From contig NZ_CP150355.1 in assembly GCF_051521495.1 (NCBI RefSeq), positions 8,308,001 through 8,372,000 of the forward strand: DNA of 64,000 nt, written 5' to 3'. This stretch comes from Sorangium sp051521495 (GTDB lineage: Bacteria > Myxococcota_A > Polyangia > Polyangiales > Polyangiaceae). The position numbers and the translations under genes were made by a program. Below, piece after piece: positions 27,591 to 36,326 of the stretch. Below the pieces are notes generated by a model. That model did not search any database. It had not been told where the DNA came from and saw nothing but the letters and a program-made list of their open reading frames with translations. Position 1 is the stretch's first letter. Each line of letters begins with the position of its first letter.

Positions 27591-27683
27591 GCGGCCCTTC
27601 CCGTTTCCGGCGCCGCGGCGCCCGGCCTCGGCTACGCTACGCAGCCTGCGCGGGGCGGAACGCCGCGCGCGCCTGCCCGATCG

Positions 27684-28043
27684 ATGCAGCTGTTCATCGC
27701 GCTCGCGCTCTTCGAGGGCTGCCCCTTCGACTTCCTGAACAGCCCGGCCGCGCTCCGCGCCGCGCTGGAGGCGGCCGTCGCCGCCGGGTCGTTCACGCTG
27801 CTCGAGATGGCGGTCGTCCCGTTCTCTCCGCAAGGGATCACCGCGTGCGCCGTCGTCGGGGAGTCGCACGTGGCGCTGCACTCGTGGCCCGAGTCGGGGC
27901 GGCTCTTCGTCGACGTCGCCTCGTGCAGCACGCTGGAGAGCGTCCGCCGCGCCGTGGCGGCGATCGGGAGCGCGCTGCCCGAGGGGCGGCTCGCGACCCT
28001 CGATGAGCGGATCGTCGACCCCAGCGGCGCGCGGGCGCCCTGA
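27684..28043 (+). CDS. speD: S-adenosylmethionine decarboxylase proenzyme
   Basis: 119 residues, close to the usual size of prokaryotic class 1B SpeD. The self-cleavage site is intact: VVGESHVALHSWPESG with Ser61 (future pyruvoyl group, after Glu60), His66, and Cys81 in VDVASC. These match Ser63, His68 and Cys83 of the Thermotoga enzyme with a constant offset of two. The product, decarboxylated AdoMet, donates aminopropyl groups for spermidine synthesis. No speE or other polyamine gene is adjacent. The N-terminus is short, starting right at the first strand. Confidence 0.9.
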   Translation: MQLFIALALFEGCPFDFLNSPAALRAALEAAVAAGSFTLLEMAVVPFSPQGITACAVVGESHVALHSWPESGRLFVDVASCSTLESVRRAVAAIGSALPEGRLATLDERIVDPSGARAP

Positions 28044-28049
28044 CGCGGC

Positions 28050-28076
28050 GCCGCGCCCTCGCGGAGAGGGCGCGGC
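28050..28076. terminator. Perfect 11-bp hairpin between convergent speD and POT transporter
   Basis: GCCGCGCCCTC, a five-base loop, then GAGGGCGCGGC: an 11-bp perfect stem 7 bp past the speD stop and 20 bp before the converging transporter stop. A bidirectional terminator is very likely. Confidence 0.8.
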
Positions 28077-28096
28077 CGCGCCGGGCGCGGCGCGGA

Positions 28097-29521
28097 TCAG
28101 TGGTGGCCGAGCACGCGGCGGAGCGGCTTGTTGAACGCGAACATCGCGACGCCCGCGCCCAAGCCGAGCACGGTGAGCAACAGGAAGAACATGTCCTTCG
28201 ACCAGCGCGTGTAGAAGATGCCGATGTAGCCGCTCAGCGTGTTGCCGAGGAAGCTCGAGACGAACCACATGCCCATCATCATCGACACGATCCGCACCGG
28301 CGAGACCTTGGTCACGAGCGACAGGCCGATGGGCGACAGGTAGAGCTCGCCGATCGTGAGGAGGAGCGTGCAGAAAACGGGCCAGAACAGGCTGCCCTTG
28401 CCGTCGCCGACGGCCTGCGCGCCCACGATCATCACGATGAACGACAGCCCGAGGATGATGCAGCCCAGGGCCATCTTCGAGACGCTCGTCGGCTCGGTCC
28501 CGCGCTTCGCCTGCCAGCGCCAGAAGATGTCGAGGAGCGGGGCGAACAGGATGATGCAGAGCGGGTTCACCGACTGGAACCACGTCGAGGGGATCTGGAA
28601 GCCGAGGACGGTGGGCCACACCGTCTTCTCGTCGGCCCAGCTCTGCATCGTGTTGCCCTGCTGCTCGTAGACCGCCCAGAAGACGATGTTGAGGGCGCAG
28701 AGGGCCACGAGCGCGCCGACCCGCTTCCACTCGTCGCTGGAGAGCGGCTGCTTCTGCTCGCCGGCGCCCTCCGCCGTCTTCATCAGGTTGTCCTTGGCGA
28801 GGTACTTCTGCCCCATCAGGTAGACGACGAGCCCAAGGCACATCCCCACGCCCGCGGCGGCGAAGCCGAAGTGCCAGCCGTAGACGGCGGCCAGGGTGCC
28901 GCACACGAAGTTGCAGATGAAGGCGCCCAGGTTGATGCCCATGTAGAAGATGGTGAAGGCGCCGTCGCGGCGGGGATCACCCTCCGGGTACAGGCTGCCG
29001 ACCTGGGTCGAGATGTTGGGCTTGAACGCGCCGTTGCCGAGGATGAGCAGGAGAAGCGCGATGAAGAACGAGTTCTCGAACGCCATCACGAAGTGTCCGA
29101 TGGCCATCAGCACGCCGCCGATCACCACCGTCTTGCGCTGCCCCCACACCCTGTCGGCGAGGATGCCGCCGAAGAACGGCGTGAGGTACACGAGCCCCGT
29201 GTACAGCCCGTAGAGCATGGACGCCTGCTCGCCGGGCGCGTCCGGGAGGAGGCCCTTGATGAACTGCCAGGCGAACACCGTGGTCGGATCGCCAGCGACG
29301 AGATCGCATGGCTGCGCGTGCTGCCGGCACCCCTGGAAGGCCTCTCGCGCGGTGACGAACAGGTAGTTCGCCATATACAGCTTGAGGAGGCCGCGCATGC
29401 CGTAATAGGAAAAGCGCTCCCACATCTCCGCGAAGAAGAGGATCACGAGCCCCGGCGGGTGCTTGAAGCGCCTCTCGAAAGCGGTGACGGGGAGGGCCGG
29501 CTCGATTGCTTGCTCGCTCAA
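28097..29521 (-). CDS. POT-family proton-dependent oligopeptide transporter
   Basis: 474 residues from TTG 29521, which follows GGAGAG by 6 bases; the long upstream open frame is rejected as low-complexity. It has about 14 hydrophobic helices. The POT signature is present: EMWERFSYYGMRGLLKLY contains the ExxER proton-coupling motif on helix 1. GAFKPNISTQVGSLYPEGDPRRDGAFTIFYMGINLGAF matches the PTR2 family signature region. The protein imports di- and tripeptides with protons across the inner membrane, sensible for a proteolytic predator. It stands alone and converges on speD. Confidence 0.93.
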   Translation of the reverse strand: MSEQAIEPALPVTAFERRFKHPPGLVILFFAEMWERFSYYGMRGLLKLYMANYLFVTAREAFQGCRQHAQPCDLVAGDPTTVFAWQFIKGLLPDAPGEQASMLYGLYTGLVYLTPFFGGILADRVWGQRKTVVIGGVLMAIGHFVMAFENSFFIALLLLILGNGAFKPNISTQVGSLYPEGDPRRDGAFTIFYMGINLGAFICNFVCGTLAAVYGWHFGFAAAGVGMCLGLVVYLMGQKYLAKDNLMKTAEGAGEQKQPLSSDEWKRVGALVALCALNIVFWAVYEQQGNTMQSWADEKTVWPTVLGFQIPSTWFQSVNPLCIILFAPLLDIFWRWQAKRGTEPTSVSKMALGCIILGLSFIVMIVGAQAVGDGKGSLFWPVFCTLLLTIGELYLSPIGLSLVTKVSPVRIVSMMMGMWFVSSFLGNTLSGYIGIFYTRWSKDMFFLLLTVLGLGAGVAMFAFNKPLRRVLGHH

Positions 29522-30121
29522 TGCTGTCTCTCCACGAGCTGGGACCACGCTGCGTGGTGGTCGGGCGATGCGGTGGATCGTGGGGCACGCTGCCCCTGGG
29601 CACGCGGATCCTAGACGATCCGCGACGCCCACGTCACGCCCTTGTTGCGCACAGCGTCGACCCGGGTAAACGGGGTGTCCACGTGGGCGGCCCCTCGGCG
29701 ACCAGGTGGGCGGGACGTGCCAGTCCGCGCTGCGCTGGCGGAAGCGGCCGCTGCGACCCGGCGAGCGGCCGCGGCAGCCGAGCCGGAGCGGCCGTTGCGG
29801 CCTGGACGCGCCGCCGTCGTGGCCTGGCGGCGCGACCCCGGCCGCGGACGCGTCGGGCGGAGCGGACGCCGCTGTTTGCAGAGCCCCCGCAGCTGCTGTC
29901 GGAGCAGCGGCCACTGCTGCCAGAGCAGCCGCGGCGCCGGCGCCGCCCGGCGACGACGGCCGCCGCGCCCGCACCGCGTCAGCCGCGCCATCGTTGGTTG
30001 TGCCGGGAGCGTCCCCTTCGCCGCGGGCTCCGCCCTGGCCGCGCGAGGGCTCCCACCTTCCGCAGGGGAGATCCACAGTCGAGGCTTCCGGTGAGAAGCT
30101 GTCGGTCGCAGATGCTTTGTG
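29522..30121. other. 600-bp divergent region with Ala/Arg-rich low complexity, no gene assigned
   Basis: Lies between the start codons of the POT transporter (minus) and the copper-monooxygenase-like gene (plus). Frames are open on both strands, but the translations are biased Ala/Arg/Pro/Gly without signal peptide, motif or ribosome binding site. The GC-repeat texture (GCGGCCGC-like runs at 29740-29990) could be the remnant of a Gly/Ala linker of a lost lipoprotein gene. Confidence 0.45.
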
Positions 30122-31255
30122 ATGCAACATCCCAAAGCCCGCTCTGTCCCGGGGAACAGAGCACGTTTAACGGGTCTTCCGTGGATTCTGCTTCTCTCTG
30201 CCTGCGCGGGGGTCGAGCCGTCGCCGCCGGAGGCGTGCTCTCCCGGCGAGGAGCTCTTTCGCGGGCGGTGCGTCGATCCCGCCGCCCGCTACGAGCCGGA
30301 AGAGCGCATTGACCGGGACAACGTCGTCGCCTTCGGCGCCGAGCCCACCCGGCTCGCGCTGCCGGAGCCGCCGCGCAGCGGATTCAGGATCGTCGCGCCG
30401 CCGCGGATCATGGCGCCCGGGGAAGAGGCGACCTTCTGCGTGTCATGGCCTTTCCCCGCGATCCAGAGCACGACCGTCCACGCGGCGCGCCTCTACACCA
30501 CGGCCGGGCTGCACCACAGCAACGTCATCGCCAAGCCGGTCAATCCATCGTTCGGGCCGAACCCCTACCCGGGCTGCCATCCTGGCGCCGACGATCCCTT
30601 CGGGACGCTGCCGGCGGCCATCCCGGACGTCCTCTTCGCGAGCTCCACGCAGGTCGTCGGCGAAGAGACGCTCGTCTTCCCGGAGGGGATGGGCTTCACG
30701 CTCGACACGTCCCGCGAAATCGCGACGAGCGTCCACCTGCTCAACACGTCGCCCGAGCCCACGGTCGTCGAGCTCGCCTACGACTTCTTCACCATGCCTC
30801 TCTCCGAGCGCACGGAGGAGCTCGCGCCGTTCGTCATGAGCGTCAACGACTTCCTCGTCCCGCCGCGCGCCACCCGGACCGTCGGCGCGACGTGCTCGAC
30901 GTTCGGCGGGAACATCGTCTCTCTCATGCCGCACACGCACCGTTACGCCGACGCCTTCGACGTCGACGTCGTGCGCGCGGACGGCGGCGAGGAGCGCGTC
31001 TACGAGGGCGGGGCGTTCGATCTGGAGAGCGATATCGAGGTCTACCGGCCGGCGCTGGCGCTCGGCGAAGGCGACTCGCTCCGGTACGCATGCAGGTTCC
31101 GGAACACGTCGAACCACGATCTCACGTTCGGCTACGGGGACAACGAGATGTGCATGCTCTTCGGGTACATGTACCCTCCGGCGAAGCAGCTGGCGGGGAT
31201 CTCGCTGCGCGAGGGGGAGCCGTGCATCTCGCTCGGCATCGGCGCGCTCCGGTGA
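30122..31255 (+). CDS. Copper type II monooxygenase-like (PHM/DBH-like) lipoprotein
   Basis: 377 residues. Signal peptide with lipobox LLSAC (Cys28). The two-domain layout of peptidylglycine alpha-hydroxylating and dopamine beta-monooxygenases is visible with all six copper ligands. CuA: His131, His132 (GLHHSNVI) and His205 (TSVHLLN). CuB: His271 and His273 (LMPHTHRYA) and Met343 (DNEMCMLFGYMYP). The spacing from HTH to Met is 70, the same as rat PHM His244-Met314. RYACRFRNTSNHDLTFGYG fits the second PHM domain. If active it would hydroxylate C-H bonds at the cell surface using O2 and a reductant. The natural substrate is unknown. No clear ribosome binding site; GTG at 30119 is an alternative start. 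Confidence 0.8.
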   Translation: MQHPKARSVPGNRARLTGLPWILLLSACAGVEPSPPEACSPGEELFRGRCVDPAARYEPEERIDRDNVVAFGAEPTRLALPEPPRSGFRIVAPPRIMAPGEEATFCVSWPFPAIQSTTVHAARLYTTAGLHHSNVIAKPVNPSFGPNPYPGCHPGADDPFGTLPAAIPDVLFASSTQVVGEETLVFPEGMGFTLDTSREIATSVHLLNTSPEPTVVELAYDFFTMPLSERTEELAPFVMSVNDFLVPPRATRTVGATCSTFGGNIVSLMPHTHRYADAFDVDVVRADGGEERVYEGGAFDLESDIEVYRPALALGEGDSLRYACRFRNTSNHDLTFGYGDNEMCMLFGYMYPPAKQLAGISLREGEPCISLGIGALR

Positions 31256-31383
31256 GGAGCTCCGTCGCCGCCTGATCCTCACGCAGGGCGCGGACCAACG
31301 CGCCTCGACACGCCCCCGCGTCCTCCGAGCGAAGGGCGCCATGGGCGAGAACGTATTCTTGCATACATATTTTTGGGCAAAAG

Positions 31384-31413
31384 ATTGTACAATTGTTGAA
31401 CAATCATGAACAA
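31384..31413 (+). promoter_or_regulatory. A+T-rich operator/promoter with overlapping palindromes
   Basis: In an unusually A+T-rich patch (about 31355-31480), ATTGTACAAT (31384-31393) overlaps ATTGTTGAACAAT (31392-31404). TGAACAA recurs at 31397 and 31407. The site is about 90-120 bp before the GTG of the 31502 gene and is the strongest operator-like signal in the region. The regulator is unknown. Confidence 0.5.
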
Positions 31414-31501
31414 ACTGTATATCACCGAACGCTCACAGGGAATATATGTGAGACAAATCACATAAAACTTCGTCCGATGACGACGTTCAGGAGATTGGAC
31501 C

Positions 31502-32926
31502 GTGAAGCAAGAGCTCCTCCGTTCACCGCACGTGATGCTGGGCGCAGCGCTCCTCGTCTCGGCCGCAGGAGGGCTGGGCGCCTGTCAACAAACCGCGGAA
31601 GACGCCGCATCGGGGGCTCCGGAGGCCTCCGCGGCGCCGGGTCGTTGCGTCTATACGAGCCCCTTCAGCCAGGCCGAGGAGTGCCGTGAGTACACCGGCG
31701 CAGGCTGGACCGCAGAGGCCGCGGAGGCCGACTGCAAGGCGCTCCAGGGCTCCACCTTCACCAGGGCCGAGCGCTGCACGTATCCGCAGACGCTCGGCCG
31801 ATGCGTGCTCGACGGCGGGACCGACGACGCTTACACCCTCATCTTCCCCGGCGGCGACACGAGCCAGTGTGCCTCGACCCAGCGCGGCTGCGAGATGTTC
31901 GGCGGCGGTCGGTTCGAGCCCGACGCCTGCGAGGGCGCGGCCGAGGAGCCCGGCGGCGGCGTCGGCACGGGCGGCGCCATCTTCCAGTGGCCCGCGCAGG
32001 TCTGCGTCGACCCGAAGGCCGGCGAGCCGGCAGGGCAGAGCGGCGGGAAGGTCTGCACGTTCGGCGCGATCTCCGGCTGCACCGAGCCCGGCCGCCTGTT
32101 CACCGACTATGCGTCGTGCGAGCCGGTCCTCACGCAGCGCCCGTACTGGCCGGCGCCCCCCTCCGATTACAAGACCCCGAGCGACGATCCACGCCTCTCC
32201 GATCCGCAATGGCTCGGCGAGCTCACCTGGGTCACGGAGCAGACCGAGGCGTGCGGGTGCGTGTGCTGTCACTCGGAGAAGGCCGCGCCGGCCGCGGGGC
32301 CGTCGAACTGGTACATCGAGGCAGGACCGGTCTGGACCGACAGCTTCTATCCAACGGGCCTCGCGCTGGCCGCCGGCTGGGTCTCCTCGGCTGCGCTCGG
32401 CGCGTATCCGCCGGACCAGAACAACGGCTTCTCCCGTGACGTCAGCGGCCTGCCCTCCACGGACCCGGCGCGCATGGCCGCGTTCTTCGAGGGCGAGCTC
32501 CTGCGCCGCGGATTCACGAAGGAGGATTTCGCGAACGAGACCCCGTTCGGCGGGCCGCTCCATGAACAGAGCCTCTACGTGCCCGGCGATTGCGCAGCGG
32601 GGGAAGGCGTGGACGCCGCAGGCAAGATCACCTGGACCGGCGGCGACGCCCGCTACGTTTACGTCCTGTCGGCGGACGCCGCGAACCCGGGCGCTCCGCC
32701 CAACCTCGACCTGCCCGAGGGGACGATCTGGCGGCTCGACGTGCCCTCGAGCGCCAAGCCCGTCAAGAGCGGTATCATTTACGGCGATATTCCACCGAAC
32801 ACGAAGCAGGGCTATCCCGCCGAGGGGAGCCCCGAGGAGCTCGTCCCGGGCACGAAATACTACCTGTACGTCTGGGAAGACGTCGCCATCCCGATCACGC
32901 GGTGCCTGTTCGAGGTTTCGCCCTGA
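31502..32926 (+). CDS. Cys-rich lipoprotein of unknown function
   Basis: 474 residues from GTG 31502, with CAGGAG about 10 bases upstream. Signal peptide with lipobox GLGAC (Cys28). The N-terminal half has many spaced Cys (RCVYTSPFSQAEEC, RCTYPQTLGRC, QRGCEMF), suggesting several disulfides; a CGCVCCH cluster near residue 257 could bind metal. The C-terminal third (ITWTGGDARYVYVLSAD, LVPGTKYYLYVWEDV) looks like a beta-sandwich. I do not know a function. It is preceded by the A+T-rich operator region and followed by a strong hairpin, so it is probably monocistronic and regulated. Confidence 0.75.
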   Translation: MKQELLRSPHVMLGAALLVSAAGGLGACQQTAEDAASGAPEASAAPGRCVYTSPFSQAEECREYTGAGWTAEAAEADCKALQGSTFTRAERCTYPQTLGRCVLDGGTDDAYTLIFPGGDTSQCASTQRGCEMFGGGRFEPDACEGAAEEPGGGVGTGGAIFQWPAQVCVDPKAGEPAGQSGGKVCTFGAISGCTEPGRLFTDYASCEPVLTQRPYWPAPPSDYKTPSDDPRLSDPQWLGELTWVTEQTEACGCVCCHSEKAAPAAGPSNWYIEAGPVWTDSFYPTGLALAAGWVSSAALGAYPPDQNNGFSRDVSGLPSTDPARMAAFFEGELLRRGFTKEDFANETPFGGPLHEQSLYVPGDCAAGEGVDAAGKITWTGGDARYVYVLSADAANPGAPPNLDLPEGTIWRLDVPSSAKPVKSGIIYGDIPPNTKQGYPAEGSPEELVPGTKYYLYVWEDVAIPITRCLFEVSP

Positions 32927-32957
32927 GAGGGAGCCCCGCGGCGGGGCCCCCTCCCTC
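32927..32957. terminator. Strong G+C hairpin between convergent lipoprotein genes
   Basis: GAGGGAGCCCCGC is mirrored by GCGGGGC and TCCCTC immediately after the stop codon, giving a two-part stem of about 12 pairs with a small internal bulge, followed by GGGGTTTA. It lies between two converging genes. Confidence 0.65.
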
Positions 32958-32996
32958 GGGGTTTAGAGCCTGTCCCGGCAGGGCTCTTAGCCGGCA

Positions 32997-34805
32997 TCAG
33001 TCCGCTGCTTTACCGCCAGCGCCGCCCGCGCCCGCGTCGCCAGCGCCCGCTCCGACGCCCGCGTCTCGGCCGCCCGCTCCGACGCCCGCGTCTCGGCCGC
33101 CCGCTCCGACGCCCGCGTCGCCAGCGCCCGCTCCGACGCCCGCGTCGCCGCCGCCCGCTCCGACGCCCGCGTCGCCGCCGCCCGCTCCAACGCCGATGCC
33201 GCATTCCTTGGGATAGGCGCAGTAGCCGCCGCAATCGATCAGGGGAGGAGCGCAGAGGCCGCAGTCCTGGGGCATGCCGCAGTAGCCGCCGCAGTCGATC
33301 TGGGGAGAGACGCAGAGCTGCGGCTGCTCGCGGTTCCTCTCGAGCTCCACCGGCAAGACCTCGAGCTGCTGGGTGATCCAGGCGTCCAGCGCCTCATATC
33401 GCCCCTCGTCGCCCGAACGGAGCATGCCCTCGTCCGACAGCTGCTCGTAGATGCCCTTCAGCACCGCGTTCGGGTCCAGCGCCGCGAACTCCTCGATCAC
33501 GTCCTCGCACGTCGCGATCGTGTCGGCCCAGCAGGCCGGCTCGCTCTGGCACCCGCGCGCCAGCGCGTTCGTGCCGGCCAGGGGTACCAGCGGATACCAG
33601 CTCTGCCCCAGGCTGATATCGACCGAGTACGGCAGGTACTGAAATAGACCATCGGCCCGCTCGACCAGCACGACGTTGTTGTTGTTGTGGAGCGCGTCGT
33701 CGCCGGTGGCGAGCACCCACGACAGGCACTGGAAGCGGTGGAACGCCGGCCAGTCGATCCAGCCCTCGAGCGCGGCCTTGAAGCCCTCGCCAGGCGGCGT
33801 CTCGGCGATCACCTCCTCGAGCTCCTTCACGCGGGTGTTGTCACACTCCTTGAGCTGGCACGTCGATGGATCGTCGAAGGCGCTGCCGCCGATCGGCACC
33901 ACGTCGATGGGGATCCCGACGCCCCCCGGGACGTTGCCGGCGAAGTCTCCGGCGAACTCCCATATGTTGGTGCAGCCGCCGCCGAGCTGGCCCTCGAGGC
34001 GCGAGCAGAACGCCTTCTTGTAGCGCTCGACCACGATGTAGGGGATGGACACCTCCGCGCCCCAGACGTTGCTCGATATCCAGGCGTAGTTGGTCAGGGG
34101 GGCTGGATAACCGAGGCGTGCATAGAGATCCAGCGTGAGGCGCTCGCGGAAGATGCTGCCGACCTGGCCGTTGTTGAAGCGGATGTGCTCGAAGCCGCCG
34201 AGCCGTTGCTTCTCGACGAACTCGTCGGCGTCGACGTTGAGGTTGGGGATGGTTCGCTTCGACCAGGGCCGCATCGTGGACTGGCCGGCGATCCCCACCT
34301 GGACCTTGCCGTAGTCGGCCGTCTTGCCCTTGGCGCCGGCCGTCGTCACCCACAGATGATCCACGAAGGTCGCGTCATCCCCGGTCGGTGAGTAGATGTC
34401 CCCGAAGGCATCCCTCTTGATGGGGCCCCCGATGCCGCCCATCCCTTCGTTCATGAGCTCGAGCTGCTCATCCGAGACGGCGAGCCAGTAGCGGTTGCCG
34501 ATGGCACCGAAGACGTCGAGCGCGAGATCGGCAACCTCGGTGTCCGCAACAGGCGCCCCCGGGTACTCCTCGGGTGCGCCGGCGGTGCCGCCGGCGCCAG
34601 TACCCCCGGTGCCCCCGGCACCTCCGGTACCCCCGGCACCGCCGTCCCCGTCCGTGTAATAGTAGTTGTAGATGTTGTCCGGCTTGTCAGCGCACCCCGC
34701 CGAGACGACGGCAGACGGGAGGGCGAGCAGGGCGAAAAGGGAGATGGCTCGCGTGCGGAACGACCGTGCGCGAGGCGAGGAAGACGACGGCAGCTGATTC
34801 GACAT
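32997..34805 (-). CDS. CotH-kinase family lipoprotein
   Basis: 602 residues from ATG 34805 (AAAGG 9 bases upstream). Lipobox VSAGC (Cys38), a short NYYYTDGDGG and Gly/Thr linker (to about 75), then a CotH-type atypical protein kinase domain. FNNGQVGSIFRERLTLDLYARLG, YIVVERYKKAF, ALHNNNNVVLVER and LPYSVDISLGQSW follow the order of CotH motifs, with an Asp in PYSVDIS at the metal position. After about residue 500 come two Cys-Gly repeats (IDCGGYCGMPQDCG, IDCGGYCAYPKECG) and a C-terminal run of GVGAGGGDA nonapeptides. CotH proteins phosphorylate spore-coat or surface proteins; here it would act outside the cytoplasm. Confidence 0.85.
   Translation of the reverse strand: MSNQLPSSSSPRARSFRTRAISLFALLALPSAVVSAGCADKPDNIYNYYYTDGDGGAGGTGGAGGTGGTGAGGTAGAPEEYPGAPVADTEVADLALDVFGAIGNRYWLAVSDEQLELMNEGMGGIGGPIKRDAFGDIYSPTGDDATFVDHLWVTTAGAKGKTADYGKVQVGIAGQSTMRPWSKRTIPNLNVDADEFVEKQRLGGFEHIRFNNGQVGSIFRERLTLDLYARLGYPAPLTNYAWISSNVWGAEVSIPYIVVERYKKAFCSRLEGQLGGGCTNIWEFAGDFAGNVPGGVGIPIDVVPIGGSAFDDPSTCQLKECDNTRVKELEEVIAETPPGEGFKAALEGWIDWPAFHRFQCLSWVLATGDDALHNNNNVVLVERADGLFQYLPYSVDISLGQSWYPLVPLAGTNALARGCQSEPACWADTIATCEDVIEEFAALDPNAVLKGIYEQLSDEGMLRSGDEGRYEALDAWITQQLEVLPVELERNREQPQLCVSPQIDCGGYCGMPQDCGLCAPPLIDCGGYCAYPKECGIGVGAGGGDAGVGAGGGDAGVGAGAGDAGVGAGGRDAGVGAGGRDAGVGAGAGDAGAGGAGGKAAD
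33034..33195 (-). repeat. Six 27-bp repeats encoding AGVGAGxxD at the CotH C-terminus
   Basis: About six tandem 27-bp units in frame with the CotH-like gene, differing mainly at two codons (Gly/Ala/Arg before Asp). They code for a flexible Gly/Ala tail. This class of tract is likely to expand and contract. Confidence 0.85.
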
Positions 34806-35183
34806 GAAGTACAACCTTTCCGCTTCACGCCCAATGCAAAAAATGTACCGCTCGTGGCGAATTTGTAGCGCGTCGGTGTCGGTGCGCTGGAGACAGGTCG
34901 GCTTTGCGGGTCCGGCGAGCTTGTTGGAGGAGCTCGTGCCGTCCGTCCCGCGGTGCGTGAGCGCGCCGCCGGAGTCCCGTCATGACACGAGGGTCAGAGC
35001 CTGGCACACCTGTCCAGGAGCATCGTCCGTGTGTGCCAGCGCCGCGACGCGGCGTCGATCCATCGGGCCGCGGATCGCCCCCGGCTCCCAGCGTGCGCCG
35101 TCGATCGCTCCGGGTCCCCTGCTCCAGCCGGCCGAGCGCGCGTCGCGCGCTCTCCAACGCGCTCGCCCCCCAAACGACCGGAG
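34806..35183. other. 378-bp intergenic region, no gene seen
   Basis: Upstream of the CotH-like gene and downstream of the methyltransferase gene, both on the minus strand. It should hold the CotH promoter. No repeat, hairpin or coding signature convinced me. Confidence 0.5.
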
Positions 35184-36056
35184 CTAGACGGCAGGATTCG
35201 TCGTCGTCGCAACCAGCAGCTCCTCTGAATTGTTCGGCGGACGAAGGCCGTCTGTCCTTCCCGCGAAATAGCGCTGTGCAAGCGCGGCGGCCGACACGTG
35301 CTGGACCTCTCCAAAGCCGGCATCTCGAGCCAGCGCCAGCATCTCTTCCGGCGTGAAGAAGCTGATGAAGGGCGTGCCGTTGGCTCTGGCCCCCGCTGCC
35401 GCTCGCTCGATCCCAGGGCGCACCTCGGGGTCCGCCAGCTCGATGGGAAGCATGAACGACATGGCGAGCGTGGACCCCGGAGCGAGCGCCGCGACCTGGC
35501 GGAGCGTCGCCAGGATGGCGTCCTTGGTGAGGTACATGCTGACACCGGTGGACGCCACGACCGCCGGCCGCCCCGCGTCAAAGCCCGACGCTGCCAGCCG
35601 CTCCCACCACGCGTCGCCGGCCTCGAAGTCGACCGGCACGAGCCGCAGGAAAGGTGGAATGCCGAGGCCGATGTCGGTGAGGCGCTGGCGCTTCCATGCT
35701 TGAGGGCCGGGCCGATCGATCTCGAACACGATCATCCGGGAGGCGAGCTCCGGCCGGCGCTGTGCGAAGGTGTCCAGGCCCGCTCCGAGGATGACGTACT
35801 GCCCGACGCCGCGGGCGGCTTGCTCCGCGACGAGATCTTCGACGAAGCGGGCGCGGGCCACGATGGACGCTCGGAAGGGCCGCGTGAACGGGCTCATGTC
35901 CGGACGGCCGCGCCAACCGTCGTCTGGAGCCGCCAGCTTCAAGCCGACTTCGTCCTCGAACACGTGCGGCGGCGCATCGGCTTCCACGTGCAGCGCCCGC
36001 CACAGGGCGACACGCAACGCCGTGTCGTCCGGCGCCGCAACTTGCTTATCCTGCAT
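35184..36056 (-). CDS. SAM-dependent methyltransferase, TIGR00027 / LCM-like family
   Basis: 290 residues from ATG 36056 (AGGAG 10 bases upstream); an ATG 42 bases earlier lacks a ribosome binding site. The family motifs are clear: YVILGAGLDTFAQRRPE for the SAM site, FEIDRPGPQAWKRQRL, DFEAGDAWWERLAASGFD and VVASTGVSMYLTKDAI. These proteins resemble leucine carboxyl methyltransferases and O-methyltransferases of secondary metabolism; the substrate is not predictable. The conserved Phe-Phe-Thr-Pro-Glu-Glu block (SFFTPEEML) is also present. No adjacent biosynthetic genes. Confidence 0.87.
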   Translation of the reverse strand: MQDKQVAAPDDTALRVALWRALHVEADAPPHVFEDEVGLKLAAPDDGWRGRPDMSPFTRPFRASIVARARFVEDLVAEQAARGVGQYVILGAGLDTFAQRRPELASRMIVFEIDRPGPQAWKRQRLTDIGLGIPPFLRLVPVDFEAGDAWWERLAASGFDAGRPAVVASTGVSMYLTKDAILATLRQVAALAPGSTLAMSFMLPIELADPEVRPGIERAAAGARANGTPFISFFTPEEMLALARDAGFGEVQHVSAAALAQRYFAGRTDGLRPPNNSEELLVATTTNPAV

Positions 36057-36326
36057 GACGTTCTCTCTCCTGGCTCCTGACTGTTGGTGGTCCGACATGA
36101 TGGGAATCAGGCGCAGCTTCTACGTTCCTCGGAGACTACGTCGCGACAGGCAGTCACTGACACGGCTCACCCGAGCCGTCAATCCACCCACGGTGCGTCT
36201 CCGCTCGGGCGGCCCACGGTCGCCGGCCGGCCCGCCGATCCCGATGTTCAGCCGCGGGAGCCGGACCCAGCGCAGCGAGGGAGGGCGCCGTCCTCTGCGA
36301 CGGCTCGTCGGAAAGCGTCACGAGCG

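Noticed and set aside
29522..30130. 200-residue N-terminal extension of the POT transporter
   Set aside because: POT proteins start close to the ExxER helix. The extension is low-complexity Ala/Gly/Arg, and TTG 29521 has a good ribosome binding site.
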